From NCBI RefSeq assembly GCF_000012485.1, contig NC_007512.1, forward strand, positions 1,613,001-1,677,000: a DNA stretch of 64,000 bases, read 5' to 3'. Positions 24,521 through 34,348 of this stretch are shown one piece after another. The DNA is from Pelodictyon luteolum DSM 273. Its GTDB lineage: Bacteria > Bacteroidota > Chlorobiia > Chlorobiales > Chlorobiaceae. Position 1 is the stretch's first letter. Every line of letters starts with the position of its first letter. Below the pieces are notes generated by a model, which did no database searches, was not told the origin of the DNA, and worked only from the letters and a program-made list of their open reading frames with translations. The translations under genes and the position numbers were made by a program.

Positions 24521-25609
24521 TCAGAGGTTGCGGTGATAGTTGTAGTATGCGGCACATGCCCCTTCTGAAGAAACCATTGTCGCACCAAGGGGGTGCTGCG
24601 GGGTGCACTCCGCGCCGAAGGCGGGACATCCATCAGGTTTCATTACCCCCTGCAGGATGCTGCCGCTCATGCAGAGGGGCGACTCCTCGGTGCTCATATG
24701 GGAGAGGTGAAACCTTTTCTCAGCATCGAATCCGGCATACTCCGACCTCAACCCCAGACCGCTTTCCGGTATAAGGCCGACGCCTCGCCACTGACGATCA
24801 ACAACCTCAAAAACCTTGTCGATTGTCCCACGCGCAGCCAGGTTGCCCTCCCGGCTCACAACCCGGCCGTAGCTGTTCACCACTTCCGGCTGACTGTCCT
24901 CAAGCAGTTCAACCGTTTTCAGTATCCCGGCAAGCAGGTCAACCGGCTCGAATCCGGTAGGGACAATGGGCACATGGAATTCGGCCGAAAGAGGCAGGTA
25001 CTGCTCATATCCCATGACGGCGCACACATGGCCGGCAGCAAGAAAGCCCTGGACGCGGTTGGCCGGCATTCGGAGAATGGCACGCATCGCCGGAGGAACC
25101 ATGACCTGGCTGACGAGGATGCTGAAATTGCCGATACCTTCGCGCGCAGCCTGATGGACCGCCATAGCATTGGCAGGTGCGGTGGTTTCAAACCCTACAG
25201 CAAAAAAAACAACCTCCCGAGAAGGATTGTCTCGGGCAATCTGGAGTGCGTCAAGCGGAGAGAAGACAACGCGGACGTCACCCCCTTCGCTGCGAACCAT
25301 GAAGAGGTCACGGGAGCTGCCCGGAACGCGAAGCATATCGCCGAAGCTTGTAAAGATCACCTCTTTCTTTGAAGCAAGAAGAAGCGCCCGCTCAATGGAC
25401 TCGAGCGGCGTGACGCAGACCGGGCATCCCGGTCCATGTACCAGCTCTATGGTATCCGGCAGCAGCTGGTCTATCCCGTTGCGGATGATCGAGTGGGTCT
25501 GACCTCCGCAGATCTCCATAATGGTCCAAGGTCGGCTTACCCGTCTCCTGATCGCCTCAAGAAGGGTCCGCGCAAGCCTGGGATTGCGGTACTCATCGAT
25601 ATATTTCAT
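24521..25609 (-). CDS. hypD: Hydrogenase maturation protein HypD
   Basis: This 362-aa [4Fe-4S] scaffold protein assembles the Fe(CN)2CO unit with HypC. Conserved segments include [17 protein letters not shown] (Cys redox pair), [10 protein letters not shown], and C-terminal cysteines in [16 protein letters not shown] that bind the Fe-S cluster. Start at 25609 ([13 protein letters not shown]). It lies between hypC and hypE with gaps of 11 and 5 bp. Confidence 0.96.
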   Translation of the reverse strand: MKYIDEYRNPRLARTLLEAIRRRVSRPWTIMEICGGQTHSIIRNGIDQLLPDTIELVHGPGCPVCVTPLESIERALLLASKKEVIFTSFGDMLRVPGSSRDLFMVRSEGGDVRVVFSPLDALQIARDNPSREVVFFAVGFETTAPANAMAVHQAAREGIGNFSILVSQVMVPPAMRAILRMPANRVQGFLAAGHVCAVMGYEQYLPLSAEFHVPIVPTGFEPVDLLAGILKTVELLEDSQPEVVNSYGRVVSREGNLAARGTIDKVFEVVDRQWRGVGLIPESGLGLRSEYAGFDAEKRFHLSHMSTEESPLCMSGSILQGVMKPDGCPAFGAECTPQHPLGATMVSSEGACAAYYNYHRNL

Positions 25610-25620
25610 AAGATTCCGCC

Positions 25621-25893
25621 TTACATGGCAAGAGGGGACGGAGGATCCCCGTCAATGTCGAAAGCGCCACGGTCGATCAATTCCGTCCATAGCCGGAGAC
25701 TCTCGGCAGCCTCCTCTTCGTCAACAATCTTCAACGCAAAGCCCGCATGGATAATGGTATACTGGCCAACCCGAATATCAGGGAGATATTCCAGGCAGAC
25801 CCTTGTTGTTGTGCCGTTCACATCAACAAGACCCATCCTGAGACTGTTTTCATCGAAAATCTCAATGAGTTTTCCTGGGATTGCAAGACACAT
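25621..25893 (-). CDS. hypC: Hydrogenase maturation chaperone HypC
   Basis: This 90-aa chaperone begins [13 protein letters not shown]. Cys2, exposed after Met removal, carries the iron precursor, and the MCLAIPG signature is invariant in the family. It is paired with hypD downstream (11 bp). About 105 bp of non-coding sequence separates it from the hypF stop. Confidence 0.96.
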   Translation of the reverse strand: MCLAIPGKLIEIFDENSLRMGLVDVNGTTTRVCLEYLPDIRVGQYTIIHAGFALKIVDEEEAAESLRLWTELIDRGAFDIDGDPPSPLAM

Positions 25894-25999
25894 CTCTCAT
25901 CACTTTTTCAGGTTAGGGGCTGAGGGCTCCATACGGTTCACCACTGCTGCGGCTGCGGACATGAATGAAAATAAATATAGCGAGAAAAAAGAGCCGTGC

Positions 26000-28303
26000 C
26001 TAACCGACACCCTCATAGTGACCTGCAAGATAACGGCGCCCGATGATCGCCTGGCCGAGAGATATGCCGCCATCGTTTGCAGGCAGCCGCGAATGGGTCA
26101 GGACCCGGTATCCTGCCGCTTCAAGTTCAAGGGAGAGTGTTTCAAAAAGCAGCGGGTTCTGCCATACGCCGCCGCTCAGGGCAACAGTCCTAATGGCGCT
26201 CGCCCTGCTGGCTTCAGCTATGGTAGCCTTGAAGCAGTCAATGAGGGTACGGTGAAAACGGCGGCTGATCTCCCGGGATGGACAGCTCTGCCGCACTGCG
26301 GCAGCAACATCCTGAATGATGGGAGAAACAAGCATCAGCCATCGACCATGATGCTCCTCCAGGCCGAACCGGAATGCCTTCTTGCCGGTCTCCCCTCCCG
26401 CGGCTTCCGTCAATGCAATGGCAGCTTCGCCCTCAAAGCTAATAGTTCCGCATAGGCCGGCAATAGCGGCAACGGCGTCAAAAAGCCTGCCGCAGCTGGA
26501 TGTTTCATAACTGCCTACCCCCTTCTGCAACAGTTCAAGCACCTGAAAAACCTCCCGTCCCTGCATAAACGGCAGCTCCGGCAGGACGGGGCAGCTACGG
26601 AAGAGGTAGCCGATGCCGGCACGCCATGGCTGTTTGATGGCAGTCTCGCCACCGGGCAGGGGCATCGGCTCCAGAGAGGCAAAACGAACGGCGCCCTGAG
26701 CGTCACCGATCAGCACCTCGCCACCCCACACCGCACCGTCGGTCCCATAGCCGGTCCCGTCAAGCAGCAGCCCGATGGCAGGACCATCCTCCATGTTTTC
26801 AGCGAGACACGACGCAAGGTGGGCATGATGATGCTGCACGCCGAGAATCGGCACATCCTGCCTCATGGCCCACTGCGTGCTCATGTAGGAAGGATGCATG
26901 TCATGTACGATCAGTTCGGGCACCGCCTGGAAAAGATGCTGCAAATGGGAGGCAGTCTGCTCAAAATGAAGATATGCCCCATAGTTTTGCACATTACCGA
27001 TATGCTGGCTCACCAATGCCTGCGATCCCTTGAGAAGGGCAACGGTGTTTTTCAGCTCGCCACCCGTCCCGAAAACGACCGGCCCATCGTTGCTGATGGA
27101 AATCGGAGCCGGGACATATCCCCGACTCCTCCTTATCTGCCGCAACGTTCCCGACAGGTGGATGGTAACGGAGTCATCGCATTTCGTCAGAATCGGCCGG
27201 TTATGCATGAGGAACAGATCCGCCATCCCTTTCAGGCAATGCAGGGCTTCATCATTGTCGCTGACGATAGGCTCCTCACTGACATTGGCGCTGGTCATCA
27301 CGAGAACTTCAGGACCCTGCTCAAAAAGAAGCTTATGCAGCGGGGTATAGGGCAGCATGACCCCCAGCCTGTCATTGCCAGGAGCTACGCTATCTGCGAG
27401 GTGGCTTCCCGCCCTCTTTTTCAAAAGGACGATCGGTGCCTCGGCGGATTGCAGTGCAATAAGCTCCGCCTCGCAAGCGTCACAGTAGTGCAGTACGGTG
27501 GCAGTACTGGGCATCATGACGGCAAAGGGTTTCGCCTCCCGTCCCTTGCCATCCCTCAGCCGCTTTACAGCTGAATCGTTGAGGGCATCGACCGACAGAT
27601 GGAACCCCCCAAGACTCTTGATTGCCACAACCGCGCCGTCGCGAAGGCGGGATGCGGCAAGAGCGGCTGGATCGGGATGCGGATCAACAGAAAGAGGATC
27701 CCCGTAGGCATCAAGAAGAGAGAGGACGGGGCCGCATGTGCTGCAGGCGTTCGGCTGTGCATGAAATCGCCTGTTCAATGGATCGCTGTACTCCCGTTCA
27801 CACTCTGGGCACATAGTAAAGCCCTGCATCGATGTCCAGGGGCGATCGTAGGGGAGGCGATCGACAATGGTGTATCGGGGGCCGCAGTTGGTGCAGTTGA
27901 TAAAGGGGTAACGGAAACGGCGGTCCCCGGGATCAAGAAGTTCACGGCGGCAGTCGGAGCAGAGGGCGATATCAGGAGGAATGAGTGTTTCGACTTCATC
28001 AGCTGCAGCAGAACACCCTATCACAAATCCATCTTCCCTCTCAAGAGGGATTGAGCTCTCCTGCATGGATGCAATCCTGGAGAGCGGCGGAGCATCATCC
28101 AGCAGGGCATCAGAGAAAAGTAGAAGGCGGGAAAGCGGGCCCTGAACCTCAATCAGCACGCCGGAAGGGGTGTTGCGGATGAAGCCTTTAAGGGCATGGC
28201 TGTTGGCCAGACGATAGACAAACGGACGAAACCCTACCCCCTGGACGATCCCATTGACCAGAATGCGCTTCCGTTCCTCGGGGCTGTAATCGCTGAAGCT
28301 CAG
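26000..28303 (-). CDS. hypF: Carbamoyltransferase HypF with probable CTG start
   Basis: This protein of about 767 aa makes carbamoyl-AMP and loads it on HypE. The domain order is complete: N-terminal acylphosphatase (VNGIVQGVGFRPFVYRLA), two zinc-finger motifs (CSDCRRE with CTNCG, CPECERE with CSTCG), YrdC domain (about residues 200-380), and the Kae1-like domain (VQHHHAHLASC, LDGTGYGTDG, LSGGVWQN). The acylphosphatase domain can only be encoded if translation begins upstream of the first GTG (28159). The sole candidate between the in-frame stop and the domain is a CTG at 28303 overlapping the hypB stop (CTGA), or an ATT further in. The protein is otherwise intact. Confidence 0.88.
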   Translation of the reverse strand: MSFSDYSPEERKRILVNGIVQGVGFRPFVYRLANSHALKGFIRNTPSGVLIEVQGPLSRLLLFSDALLDDAPPLSRIASMQESSIPLEREDGFVIGCSAAADEVETLIPPDIALCSDCRRELLDPGDRRFRYPFINCTNCGPRYTIVDRLPYDRPWTSMQGFTMCPECEREYSDPLNRRFHAQPNACSTCGPVLSLLDAYGDPLSVDPHPDPAALAASRLRDGAVVAIKSLGGFHLSVDALNDSAVKRLRDGKGREAKPFAVMMPSTATVLHYCDACEAELIALQSAEAPIVLLKKRAGSHLADSVAPGNDRLGVMLPYTPLHKLLFEQGPEVLVMTSANVSEEPIVSDNDEALHCLKGMADLFLMHNRPILTKCDDSVTIHLSGTLRQIRRSRGYVPAPISISNDGPVVFGTGGELKNTVALLKGSQALVSQHIGNVQNYGAYLHFEQTASHLQHLFQAVPELIVHDMHPSYMSTQWAMRQDVPILGVQHHHAHLASCLAENMEDGPAIGLLLDGTGYGTDGAVWGGEVLIGDAQGAVRFASLEPMPLPGGETAIKQPWRAGIGYLFRSCPVLPELPFMQGREVFQVLELLQKGVGSYETSSCGRLFDAVAAIAGLCGTISFEGEAAIALTEAAGGETGKKAFRFGLEEHHGRWLMLVSPIIQDVAAAVRQSCPSREISRRFHRTLIDCFKATIAEASRASAIRTVALSGGVWQNPLLFETLSLELEAAGYRVLTHSRLPANDGGISLGQAIIGRRYLAGHYEGVG

Positions 28304-29106
28304 TGATCTTTCAGTTTATGTTCAATCCACTCCTGCAGTGGAGCCATACCCGCTCCGGTTTTCGCCGATACCTCGAACCACTGCAGATGGTGGTTGACCT
28401 GCATGGCGTTCTGTCGGCATTTGAGTGCATCAAACTCGACATAAGGAAGCAGGTCCGTCTTGTTCAGGATGCAGACATCCGACTCATGGAACATATTGGG
28501 ATATTTCAGCGGCTTGTCGTCACCTTCCGTAACACTGATGATTACGACCTTCAATGCCTCGCCAAGATCGAACATTGCCGGACAGACAAGATTGCCGACA
28601 TTCTCGATACAAAGCAGGGTTCCATCGGGAAGCGGAAGTTCCCTGATGGCCCGGTTGACCATCATGGCGTCAAGGTGGCACCCCGAACCGGTATTGATCT
28701 GGATGACCGGCACGCCAAGGGCATGGATACGGTCGGCATCATTGGTAGTCTGCTGATCACCTTCTATGACAGCAACAGGAGTGCTGGCCTGAAGCGCCGG
28801 AATGAGTGCTTCAAGCAGTGAGGTCTTCCCCGAACCCGGAGAGCTCAGGAAATTGAGAGCAAAAATGTTCCGCGCCTCAAAAAAGCCCCGGTTCCGCTCG
28901 GCAAGCAGGTTATTCTGCTGCAGCACATCCTGCTCAAGAAGAACCTTCCTGCTGCCGGGATGGTCGTGGTTATGGTCATGCGGATGGTCGCCGGAGGCAT
29001 GCTCATGACTGTGACTCTTCAGGTCCATATGGATATGTCCCCCGGTCTTACCCGGCATGCGAAGTACAGCTTCGCCCTCTGTTGAACAACCGCAGGTATC
29101 GCACAT
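28300..29106 (-). CDS. hypB: Hydrogenase nickel incorporation GTPase HypB
   Basis: This 268-aa protein begins MCDTCGCS, the CxxCGC high-affinity Ni site. A His-rich stretch follows at about residues 25-50 (HSHEHASGDHPHDHNHDH), which stores nickel. The GTPase part has P-loop SSPGSGKTSLLE, the Cys-His metal site GSGCHLD, and NKTDLLPY. The ATG at 29106 is chosen over a frame extension to 29130. It lies 4 bp after hypA. Confidence 0.96.
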   Translation of the reverse strand: MCDTCGCSTEGEAVLRMPGKTGGHIHMDLKSHSHEHASGDHPHDHNHDHPGSRKVLLEQDVLQQNNLLAERNRGFFEARNIFALNFLSSPGSGKTSLLEALIPALQASTPVAVIEGDQQTTNDADRIHALGVPVIQINTGSGCHLDAMMVNRAIRELPLPDGTLLCIENVGNLVCPAMFDLGEALKVVIISVTEGDDKPLKYPNMFHESDVCILNKTDLLPYVEFDALKCRQNAMQVNHHLQWFEVSAKTGAGMAPLQEWIEHKLKDH

Positions 29107-29110
29107 GTTC

Positions 29111-29464
29111 TTATTCCCCCTCTTCGTCAATAATGATGGATTGAATCAGAAACTCTTCGCCCGACACTATCACAATGCGAAGAGAGCCACACTCAGGACA
29201 GCGGGCGTAATAGAAGTCAACAGAAAATTCATGTCCGCAATCACTACACCTGCCACGTCCATCAGGCTCATCAATCACCAGTTGTGCCTGCCCGGCAAGA
29301 CTCCCTGTCGCAGCTGCTGAAAAACAGAACCGCAAAGCCTCAGGCAGAATGCCGGCAAGTTTTCCAATCTTCAGTTCAATCAACGAAATACGAACAGCGC
29401 CCTCCGCCCTCGCCTTTGCATCAACGGCGTCGACAATAGACATCGCAATACTCATTTCATGCAT
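29111..29464 (-). CDS. hypA: Hydrogenase nickel chaperone HypA
   Basis: This 117-aa protein starts MHEMSIAMSIV. His2 and Glu3 form part of the Ni site. The C-terminal zinc domain has two CxxC pairs, CSDCGHEF and CPECGS. It is the first gene of the hypABFCDE operon on the minus strand. The 260-bp gap upstream (29465-29724) holds no gene or recognisable promoter palindrome beyond a short direct repeat (CGGGAAATA, twice). Confidence 0.95.
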   Translation of the reverse strand: MHEMSIAMSIVDAVDAKARAEGAVRISLIELKIGKLAGILPEALRFCFSAAATGSLAGQAQLVIDEPDGRGRCSDCGHEFSVDFYYARCPECGSLRIVIVSGEEFLIQSIIIDEEGE

Positions 29465-29724
29465 GTATGCTACCTTCTGTATTACACCACTGCTTCATCA
29501 AGAGAAGGCCTATTCATACCGTGCGGGTGGACATGACCCCCTCCGGAGGAACATGAACGAACGGGAAATACGGACGGGAAATAATGCTGTACATATCACA
29601 ATAATAACAAATTCCGTCTCTATACGCCGCTCTTCGGCAAAGAAAGAATGCGGGATAGGAGTCAGAAGGAAAGACGAAGCAACTCAGCGCGACATCTACC
29701 GCTGAAAAGGAACGTAGCGGCGTA

Positions 29725-30663
29725 TCATGCCTCTCTTTTCGTCCAGTAAGGCTCTCCTCCCTGCTCGATGAGGCTGAACCTCCCGGTGGCGAACATTGCA
29801 CTGAGGGTTTCGGCGGCTTTGTCCGGCAGGTCGGGAAAACAGGCTTCAAGGGCCGAGAGAAGTTCTCGCTGCTGGACGGGATGGCGAAGGGTGATGGCCG
29901 TCACAGCTTCCAGAAGGTCAGCGGATCGGGTGAGGTCCATAGAGCCTTTCACCGGATGGACCAGCGGTGCGACCTCAGCAAGGATGGCGGCTGCACGCTC
30001 TATACGCTCTTCGTCCGGCAGAAGAACGTCCTTCTCGGTCGATGGCCGGGTAGGAATGACGAGATGCACCATGTCGGGATTGATGCTCCTGAGCGCAGAG
30101 GCGATATCCTGCAGGGCCTCATCGCTGTCGTTCACCCCGCCGAGCAGCATGACCTCCACCCAGAGACGGCCGCTGTACTCCCTGCGGAACTGGCGAAGCC
30201 CTTCGAGATGAAGCGAAAAAGTAAACCCCGGAGCCGGACGGCTGATTCTTTGGTGCAGTTCCTCCGACCCGGCATTGAGCGAGGGCAGGACAGCATCGGC
30301 ATGCAGCAGTTCGCTGCGGACTTCGGGTAAAGAGAACAGCGAGCCGTTGGTGATCACCGCCACGGGAATATCCGTCATCTTTTTTACTTCGTCAATAAGG
30401 CGACCGATGCCCTGGTAGAGCATGGTCTCCCCTGAACCGACGAAGGTGATCCAATCGATCCGCGCTCCGGAGTGAAGCGCCTCCTGTATTTCAAGCAGGA
30501 TGTCTTCAGGCGGGTAGAACTCCTTCCTCTCCAGCGTGTACGCCCTTGTACGACCGAGCTGGCAGTAGATACAGTTCCAGGTACAGCTCTTAGGAGGCAG
30601 AAGGTCGACGCCAAGCGACTGGCCGAGGCGCTTTGAGGATACCGGTCCGAACACATGCTTCAT
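29725..30663 (-). CDS. Radical SAM protein of the COG0731/TYW1-like group
   Basis: This 312-aa protein has the radical-SAM cluster motif CTWNCIYC (Cys27, Cys31, Cys34) close to the N-terminus, then FVGSGETML and ITNGSL, typical of the SAM-binding core. The group is annotated as Fe-S oxidoreductases related to wybutosine enzymes, but the bacterial members have no settled function. The C-terminal 70 residues form a helical extension that looks like a winged-helix region (LLSALEACFPDLPDKAAETL). It is downstream of the PucC-like gene on the same strand (35 bp) and may be co-transcribed. Confidence 0.82.
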   Translation of the reverse strand: MKHVFGPVSSKRLGQSLGVDLLPPKSCTWNCIYCQLGRTRAYTLERKEFYPPEDILLEIQEALHSGARIDWITFVGSGETMLYQGIGRLIDEVKKMTDIPVAVITNGSLFSLPEVRSELLHADAVLPSLNAGSEELHQRISRPAPGFTFSLHLEGLRQFRREYSGRLWVEVMLLGGVNDSDEALQDIASALRSINPDMVHLVIPTRPSTEKDVLLPDEERIERAAAILAEVAPLVHPVKGSMDLTRSADLLEAVTAITLRHPVQQRELLSALEACFPDLPDKAAETLSAMFATGRFSLIEQGGEPYWTKREA

Positions 30664-30698
30664 GGGCGTTAGGCTGCTGGTTGCAGGGTTAAGGAGGG

Positions 30699-32048
30699 CT
30701 AGTCGATGCCGCTGTTTTTGAGCACCTCAGAAAACTTCACCCGGCTCTCCTCTTCAAACTCCTCCTTTGAAATCCTCGGCAACAGCAGGCTTGCCAGACC
30801 GAAAGCAAGGATTTCAAGTCCGAAAATCGCACTGTAGGCCATCATGTAGCTTCCACTGAAGGCGTGCACCACATCGCGGATGACGCCCGCGCCGAAATGA
30901 CCGAGGAACATTGCAAGGCTCTGTGCCGTCCCCCAGAGACCGATGTAGACACCGCTGCGTCCCGCCGTCATGGTCATCATCATGGTGATGTTCGACACGC
31001 TTGACGCGCCGAGGCCGATACCGGTGACCACCAGGCCGATGCGGAGCAGTGACTCATCCCGGGCAAAGCCGGAGAAGATGATGATGGAAAAACCCGCCAT
31101 GCAGAACAAGTTGCCGATGAGGGCCCCGTTCTTATTGCCGATGCGGTTCAGGAGGAAGCCCGTGATCAGCATGAAGACCAGCTGCATGCCGCCCATGGTG
31201 GGACGGAACAGTTTGGTTGTCACTCCGACCGGCATACCGAAAACATCGGCACCGAAAGGCTCCATGACGATCTCGTTGGAAAAGAGAGCAAAGATGGAAA
31301 GGAAGATATAGAACGCGAAAAACATCGTTTTCGGCGACTGCGAGAGAAGGCGGATCGACTGAACAAAGCCGAGCGACTCCTCCGCGTGGCCTTTCTTCCC
31401 GACGGCGTTTCGCTCCTCGACACCCACAAAGGCAATAAGGCCGAGGACCAGTGCAACAAGGCCGCCGGCAATGCCCACGTTGATAAGCCGTTCCGGCGTA
31501 TAGACATCAAGATAGGTGCCGACGACACGGGCAGAAATGATCGTGGTGAGCACCATGAGGGTCCAGCTCGAAGAGGTGACCTTGCCGATGTGCTTGTCAC
31601 CTACATAATCGGCGATGAGTGCGTAATAGGCGGTGGTTGCAACCTGAAGACCGAAACCGAAAAGGAGGAACACCACCATGAGCTGCCAGAGACCGATATC
31701 AAACAGGACAGCCGGAAAGAGGGTGGCGAAATCCGTTCCGCGGACCTGCACGTGGTAAGCCGCCACGGGTGCATACATGAAGGCCACGACACAGCTCACG
31801 AGCCCGAGAAGAATGTAGGGCGAACGGCGGTAGCCGAGAATCTGTGAACGGTCGGACAGGCTACCGGCCCATACCTTCACGCCGAACACGGCCAGCAGCT
31901 CCTTGAGGCTGATGAGCCCGAACACGATAGTGGAGGCAATGCCGAGCTCCTTGACCATCACCCGGTTGAGGGTATCGTGCAGAAAACCCAGCATGATGCC
32001 GAAACCCATCTGGAAAAGTGCGAGGCGGACCAGATTGAAAATGCGCAT
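30699..32048 (-). CDS. PucC/BCH2-family major facilitator, bacteriochlorophyll-associated
   Basis: This 449-aa 12-helix protein belongs to the MFS branch that includes PucC, LhaA and BCH2. Hallmarks are FQMGFGIMLGFLHDTLNRVM in helix 1, AGSLSDRS and GYRRSPYILLG after helix 2, and a central FALFSNEIVMEPFGADVFG. Studied members help assemble light-harvesting complexes or deliver (bacterio)chlorophyll to them. This is one of the best clues that the organism is a chlorophototroph. The ATG at 32048 (MRIFNLVRLALFQMG) is preferred, since the upstream 47 codons are not membrane-like. Confidence 0.85.
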   Translation of the reverse strand: MRIFNLVRLALFQMGFGIMLGFLHDTLNRVMVKELGIASTIVFGLISLKELLAVFGVKVWAGSLSDRSQILGYRRSPYILLGLVSCVVAFMYAPVAAYHVQVRGTDFATLFPAVLFDIGLWQLMVVFLLFGFGLQVATTAYYALIADYVGDKHIGKVTSSSWTLMVLTTIISARVVGTYLDVYTPERLINVGIAGGLVALVLGLIAFVGVEERNAVGKKGHAEESLGFVQSIRLLSQSPKTMFFAFYIFLSIFALFSNEIVMEPFGADVFGMPVGVTTKLFRPTMGGMQLVFMLITGFLLNRIGNKNGALIGNLFCMAGFSIIIFSGFARDESLLRIGLVVTGIGLGASSVSNITMMMTMTAGRSGVYIGLWGTAQSLAMFLGHFGAGVIRDVVHAFSGSYMMAYSAIFGLEILAFGLASLLLPRISKEEFEEESRVKFSEVLKNSGID

Positions 32049-32128
32049 TGCAGCAGAAAAGAATGTTAGGGAAACGGGCGGACTTCGGGCCGGTGCACGG
32101 CGGGAAATATAACAAAAAGGAGTATCAA

Positions 32129-34348
32129 TCAGTGCACATGCCCCTTGAGGGCATCGGCGAGGCCGGTGAGGCGACCTTTCGAACTGCACTTCCCCACCGC
32201 AAGGCGGAGGGCCTTTTCCTCCCCAATGACCATGACCAGCTTCCGCCCTCTGGTGAGCGCCGTGTAGATGAGGTTGCGCTCCAGCATCGGGTAGTGCAGC
32301 ATCGAGAGCGGGATGACCACCGCTGGGTATTCCGATCCCTGGCTTTTATGGATGGTGATGGCCCACGCAGGAGCCATTTCATCAAGTTCACCCGTCTGGT
32401 AGCGCACTTCGCGGCCGTCAAAAAGCACCTGAAGCTCTCCCTCTTCGTGGTCGATGGCCGAAATGATTCCGATATCGCCGTTGAAGACCTCTTTTTCGTA
32501 ATTGTTCACGGTCTGGATCACCTTGTCCCCCCTGCCGTAGGCGACCCCGAACCGCTCGATCCGCTTCCCGCCTCCGCCGTTCAGCCGCTCCTGAAGGAGG
32601 ACATTCAGCGACTCTGCACCGAGAGGTCCCCGGTTCATGGGGGTCAGTACCTGAATGTCATCCAGCGGGTCGAGCCCGAAGCGCTCAGGGATCCGTTCCG
32701 CGACAATCTGCACCAGTTTTCTCCGGATGTCGTCGGAACTCGAGGACTCCACGAAATAAAAGTCACCGAGCCCCGGGCCCTCATGACGAAGGAGCCCCTC
32801 CCCCCGGTTGACACGGTGAGCGTTCTGGATGATGAGCGAAGTTGCCGCCTGGCGGAAAATCTCTGTAAGGCGCACCACCCGTACCGTTCCGGAACTGATG
32901 AGGTCACTGAGCACGGCACCCGGGCCGACAGGCGGAAGCTGGTCCACGTCGCCGGCAAGGATGAGGGCGGCGTTCTTCGGTATGGCCGGAAGCAGCCGGT
33001 TCATCAATACCACGTCGATCATGGAGGCTTCATCGACAATCACCAGATCCGCCTCGAGCGGATTGTGTGCAGAGCGCTTGAAATCGAACGTTGCCGGGTC
33101 GAATTCCAGAAGGCGGTGGATAGTTCGACCCTCCCGGCCGGTCGCCTCGGAAAGGCGCTTGGCCGCCCTGCCGGTTGGTGCGGTAAGCAGCACCTTGAGG
33201 CCGAACACCTCCGGAATGGAAAGCAGGGTACGGATGATGGTGGTCTTGCCGACACCGGGGCCGCCGGTAATGATGAGCAGCTTGTTGGAAAGCGCCAGCC
33301 GCACGGCTTCCCGCTGCGACACAGAGAGTTCCAGGCGTGAACGCTCTTCAGCCTCAGTGACCGAACGTTCTACGTCCAGCCTGCCCCAGGGAAGCTTCCC
33401 TCCGGCAATCCGCCGGATGCCCTCGACCACGCCCTGCTCTGCCTTCCAGAGGTACTCCAGATAACAGTACCGCTCCTCTCCCTCCAGGACGGCTACAATG
33501 CGCCCCGCGGCACATTCAACCTGGAGAGCCTCCTCAAGGACGCTGTCGGGTATCTGCAGCAGCTGACGCGCAGCATCGAGAAGCATCGGTTCGGGAACCC
33601 TGCAGTGACCCTTGGAAGAAAGTTCCTGCAGCACCCAGCTCATCCCGGCCCGTGCGCGCAGCGGTGAATCCGCTGCAATACCGATGCTTTGGGCAATGGC
33701 ATCGGCCGTCCTGAACCCGATGCCCGCAATATCTCGGCTGAGCCGGTAGGGATCACGGTTGATGGCGCCAATGGAGTCAGCGCCGTAGACCTTATAGATT
33801 TTCAACGCCCTCGTCGTACCAACGCCGTGCGACTGGAGAAACATCATGATCTCACGCACCGCCTGATGCTCGCGCCACGACTCCACGATGAGTGCCTGTT
33901 TTTTCGGCCCGATACCCGGAATGTCGCGAAGCCGTTCCGGATCGGTTTCGATTATCTGGAATACATCCGTTCCCCAGGCGCTCATCATGAGGGAGGCCAG
34001 GTGGGGCCCCACCCCTTTAAGCATGCCGGAAGCAAGATATCGCTCCATCCCCTCCCGGCTCTCGGGGGCAATCACCGACAGGCTTTCGGCCTTGAACTGC
34101 CGGCCCCAGTTCCTGTCGTCCTGCCACCGGCCGAGCGCTTCGACGTGCTGGCCCGGAGAAACGGACGCAATGCAGCCGACCACGGTCACCAACGGATCCT
34201 CTTCATCATTGGCGATGCGAAGCACCGAGAAGCCTGATTCAGGGTTGAAGAACCGGACCGTTTCAACAACTCCGCTGAGCCGCTCTGTTGCCGTGACGCC
34301 TTCAGGCTTTCCGTCTTCAGGCTTTCCGTCTTCAGGCTTTCCGTTCAT
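32129..34348 (-). CDS. recD2: RecD2-type ATP-dependent 5'-3' DNA helicase
   Basis: This protein of about 739 aa has an N-terminal OB-like region, helix-hairpin-helix repeats (DIPGIGPKKQALIV, DIAGIGFRTADAIAQ), and a superfamily 1B helicase core with Walker A GGPGVGKTT, Walker B VIVDEASMID, motif III GDVDQLPPVG and the C-terminal UvrD-like motif ITIHKSQGSEYPAV. This architecture matches RecD2, which works without RecB and RecC, and neither is in the window. The ATG at 34348 is preferred. It is followed by a 15-bp tandem repeat encoding EDGKP units. It sits 80 bp upstream of the PucC-like gene. Confidence 0.92.
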   Translation of the reverse strand: MNGKPEDGKPEDGKPEGVTATERLSGVVETVRFFNPESGFSVLRIANDEEDPLVTVVGCIASVSPGQHVEALGRWQDDRNWGRQFKAESLSVIAPESREGMERYLASGMLKGVGPHLASLMMSAWGTDVFQIIETDPERLRDIPGIGPKKQALIVESWREHQAVREIMMFLQSHGVGTTRALKIYKVYGADSIGAINRDPYRLSRDIAGIGFRTADAIAQSIGIAADSPLRARAGMSWVLQELSSKGHCRVPEPMLLDAARQLLQIPDSVLEEALQVECAAGRIVAVLEGEERYCYLEYLWKAEQGVVEGIRRIAGGKLPWGRLDVERSVTEAEERSRLELSVSQREAVRLALSNKLLIITGGPGVGKTTIIRTLLSIPEVFGLKVLLTAPTGRAAKRLSEATGREGRTIHRLLEFDPATFDFKRSAHNPLEADLVIVDEASMIDVVLMNRLLPAIPKNAALILAGDVDQLPPVGPGAVLSDLISSGTVRVVRLTEIFRQAATSLIIQNAHRVNRGEGLLRHEGPGLGDFYFVESSSSDDIRRKLVQIVAERIPERFGLDPLDDIQVLTPMNRGPLGAESLNVLLQERLNGGGGKRIERFGVAYGRGDKVIQTVNNYEKEVFNGDIGIISAIDHEEGELQVLFDGREVRYQTGELDEMAPAWAITIHKSQGSEYPAVVIPLSMLHYPMLERNLIYTALTRGRKLVMVIGEEKALRLAVGKCSSKGRLTGLADALKGHVH
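34300..34344 (-). repeat. Three tandem 15-bp repeats at the RecD2 N-terminus
   Basis: CTTCAGGCTTTCCGT (plus strand) is repeated exactly three times at 34300, 34315 and 34330. On the coding strand it encodes successive GKPED units directly after the initiator region, in a part of the protein expected to be disordered. The copies keep the reading frame. Confidence 0.9.

Noticed and set aside
29465-29724. Possible small gene or operator between hypA and the radical SAM gene
   Set aside because: No open frame with protein-like composition and no copy of the TAACAATYGTTA palindrome were found. Only a short direct repeat is visible.
32048-33340. 430-codon plus-strand open frame opposite recD2
   Set aside because: Antisense shadow; the helicase motifs are on the minus strand.
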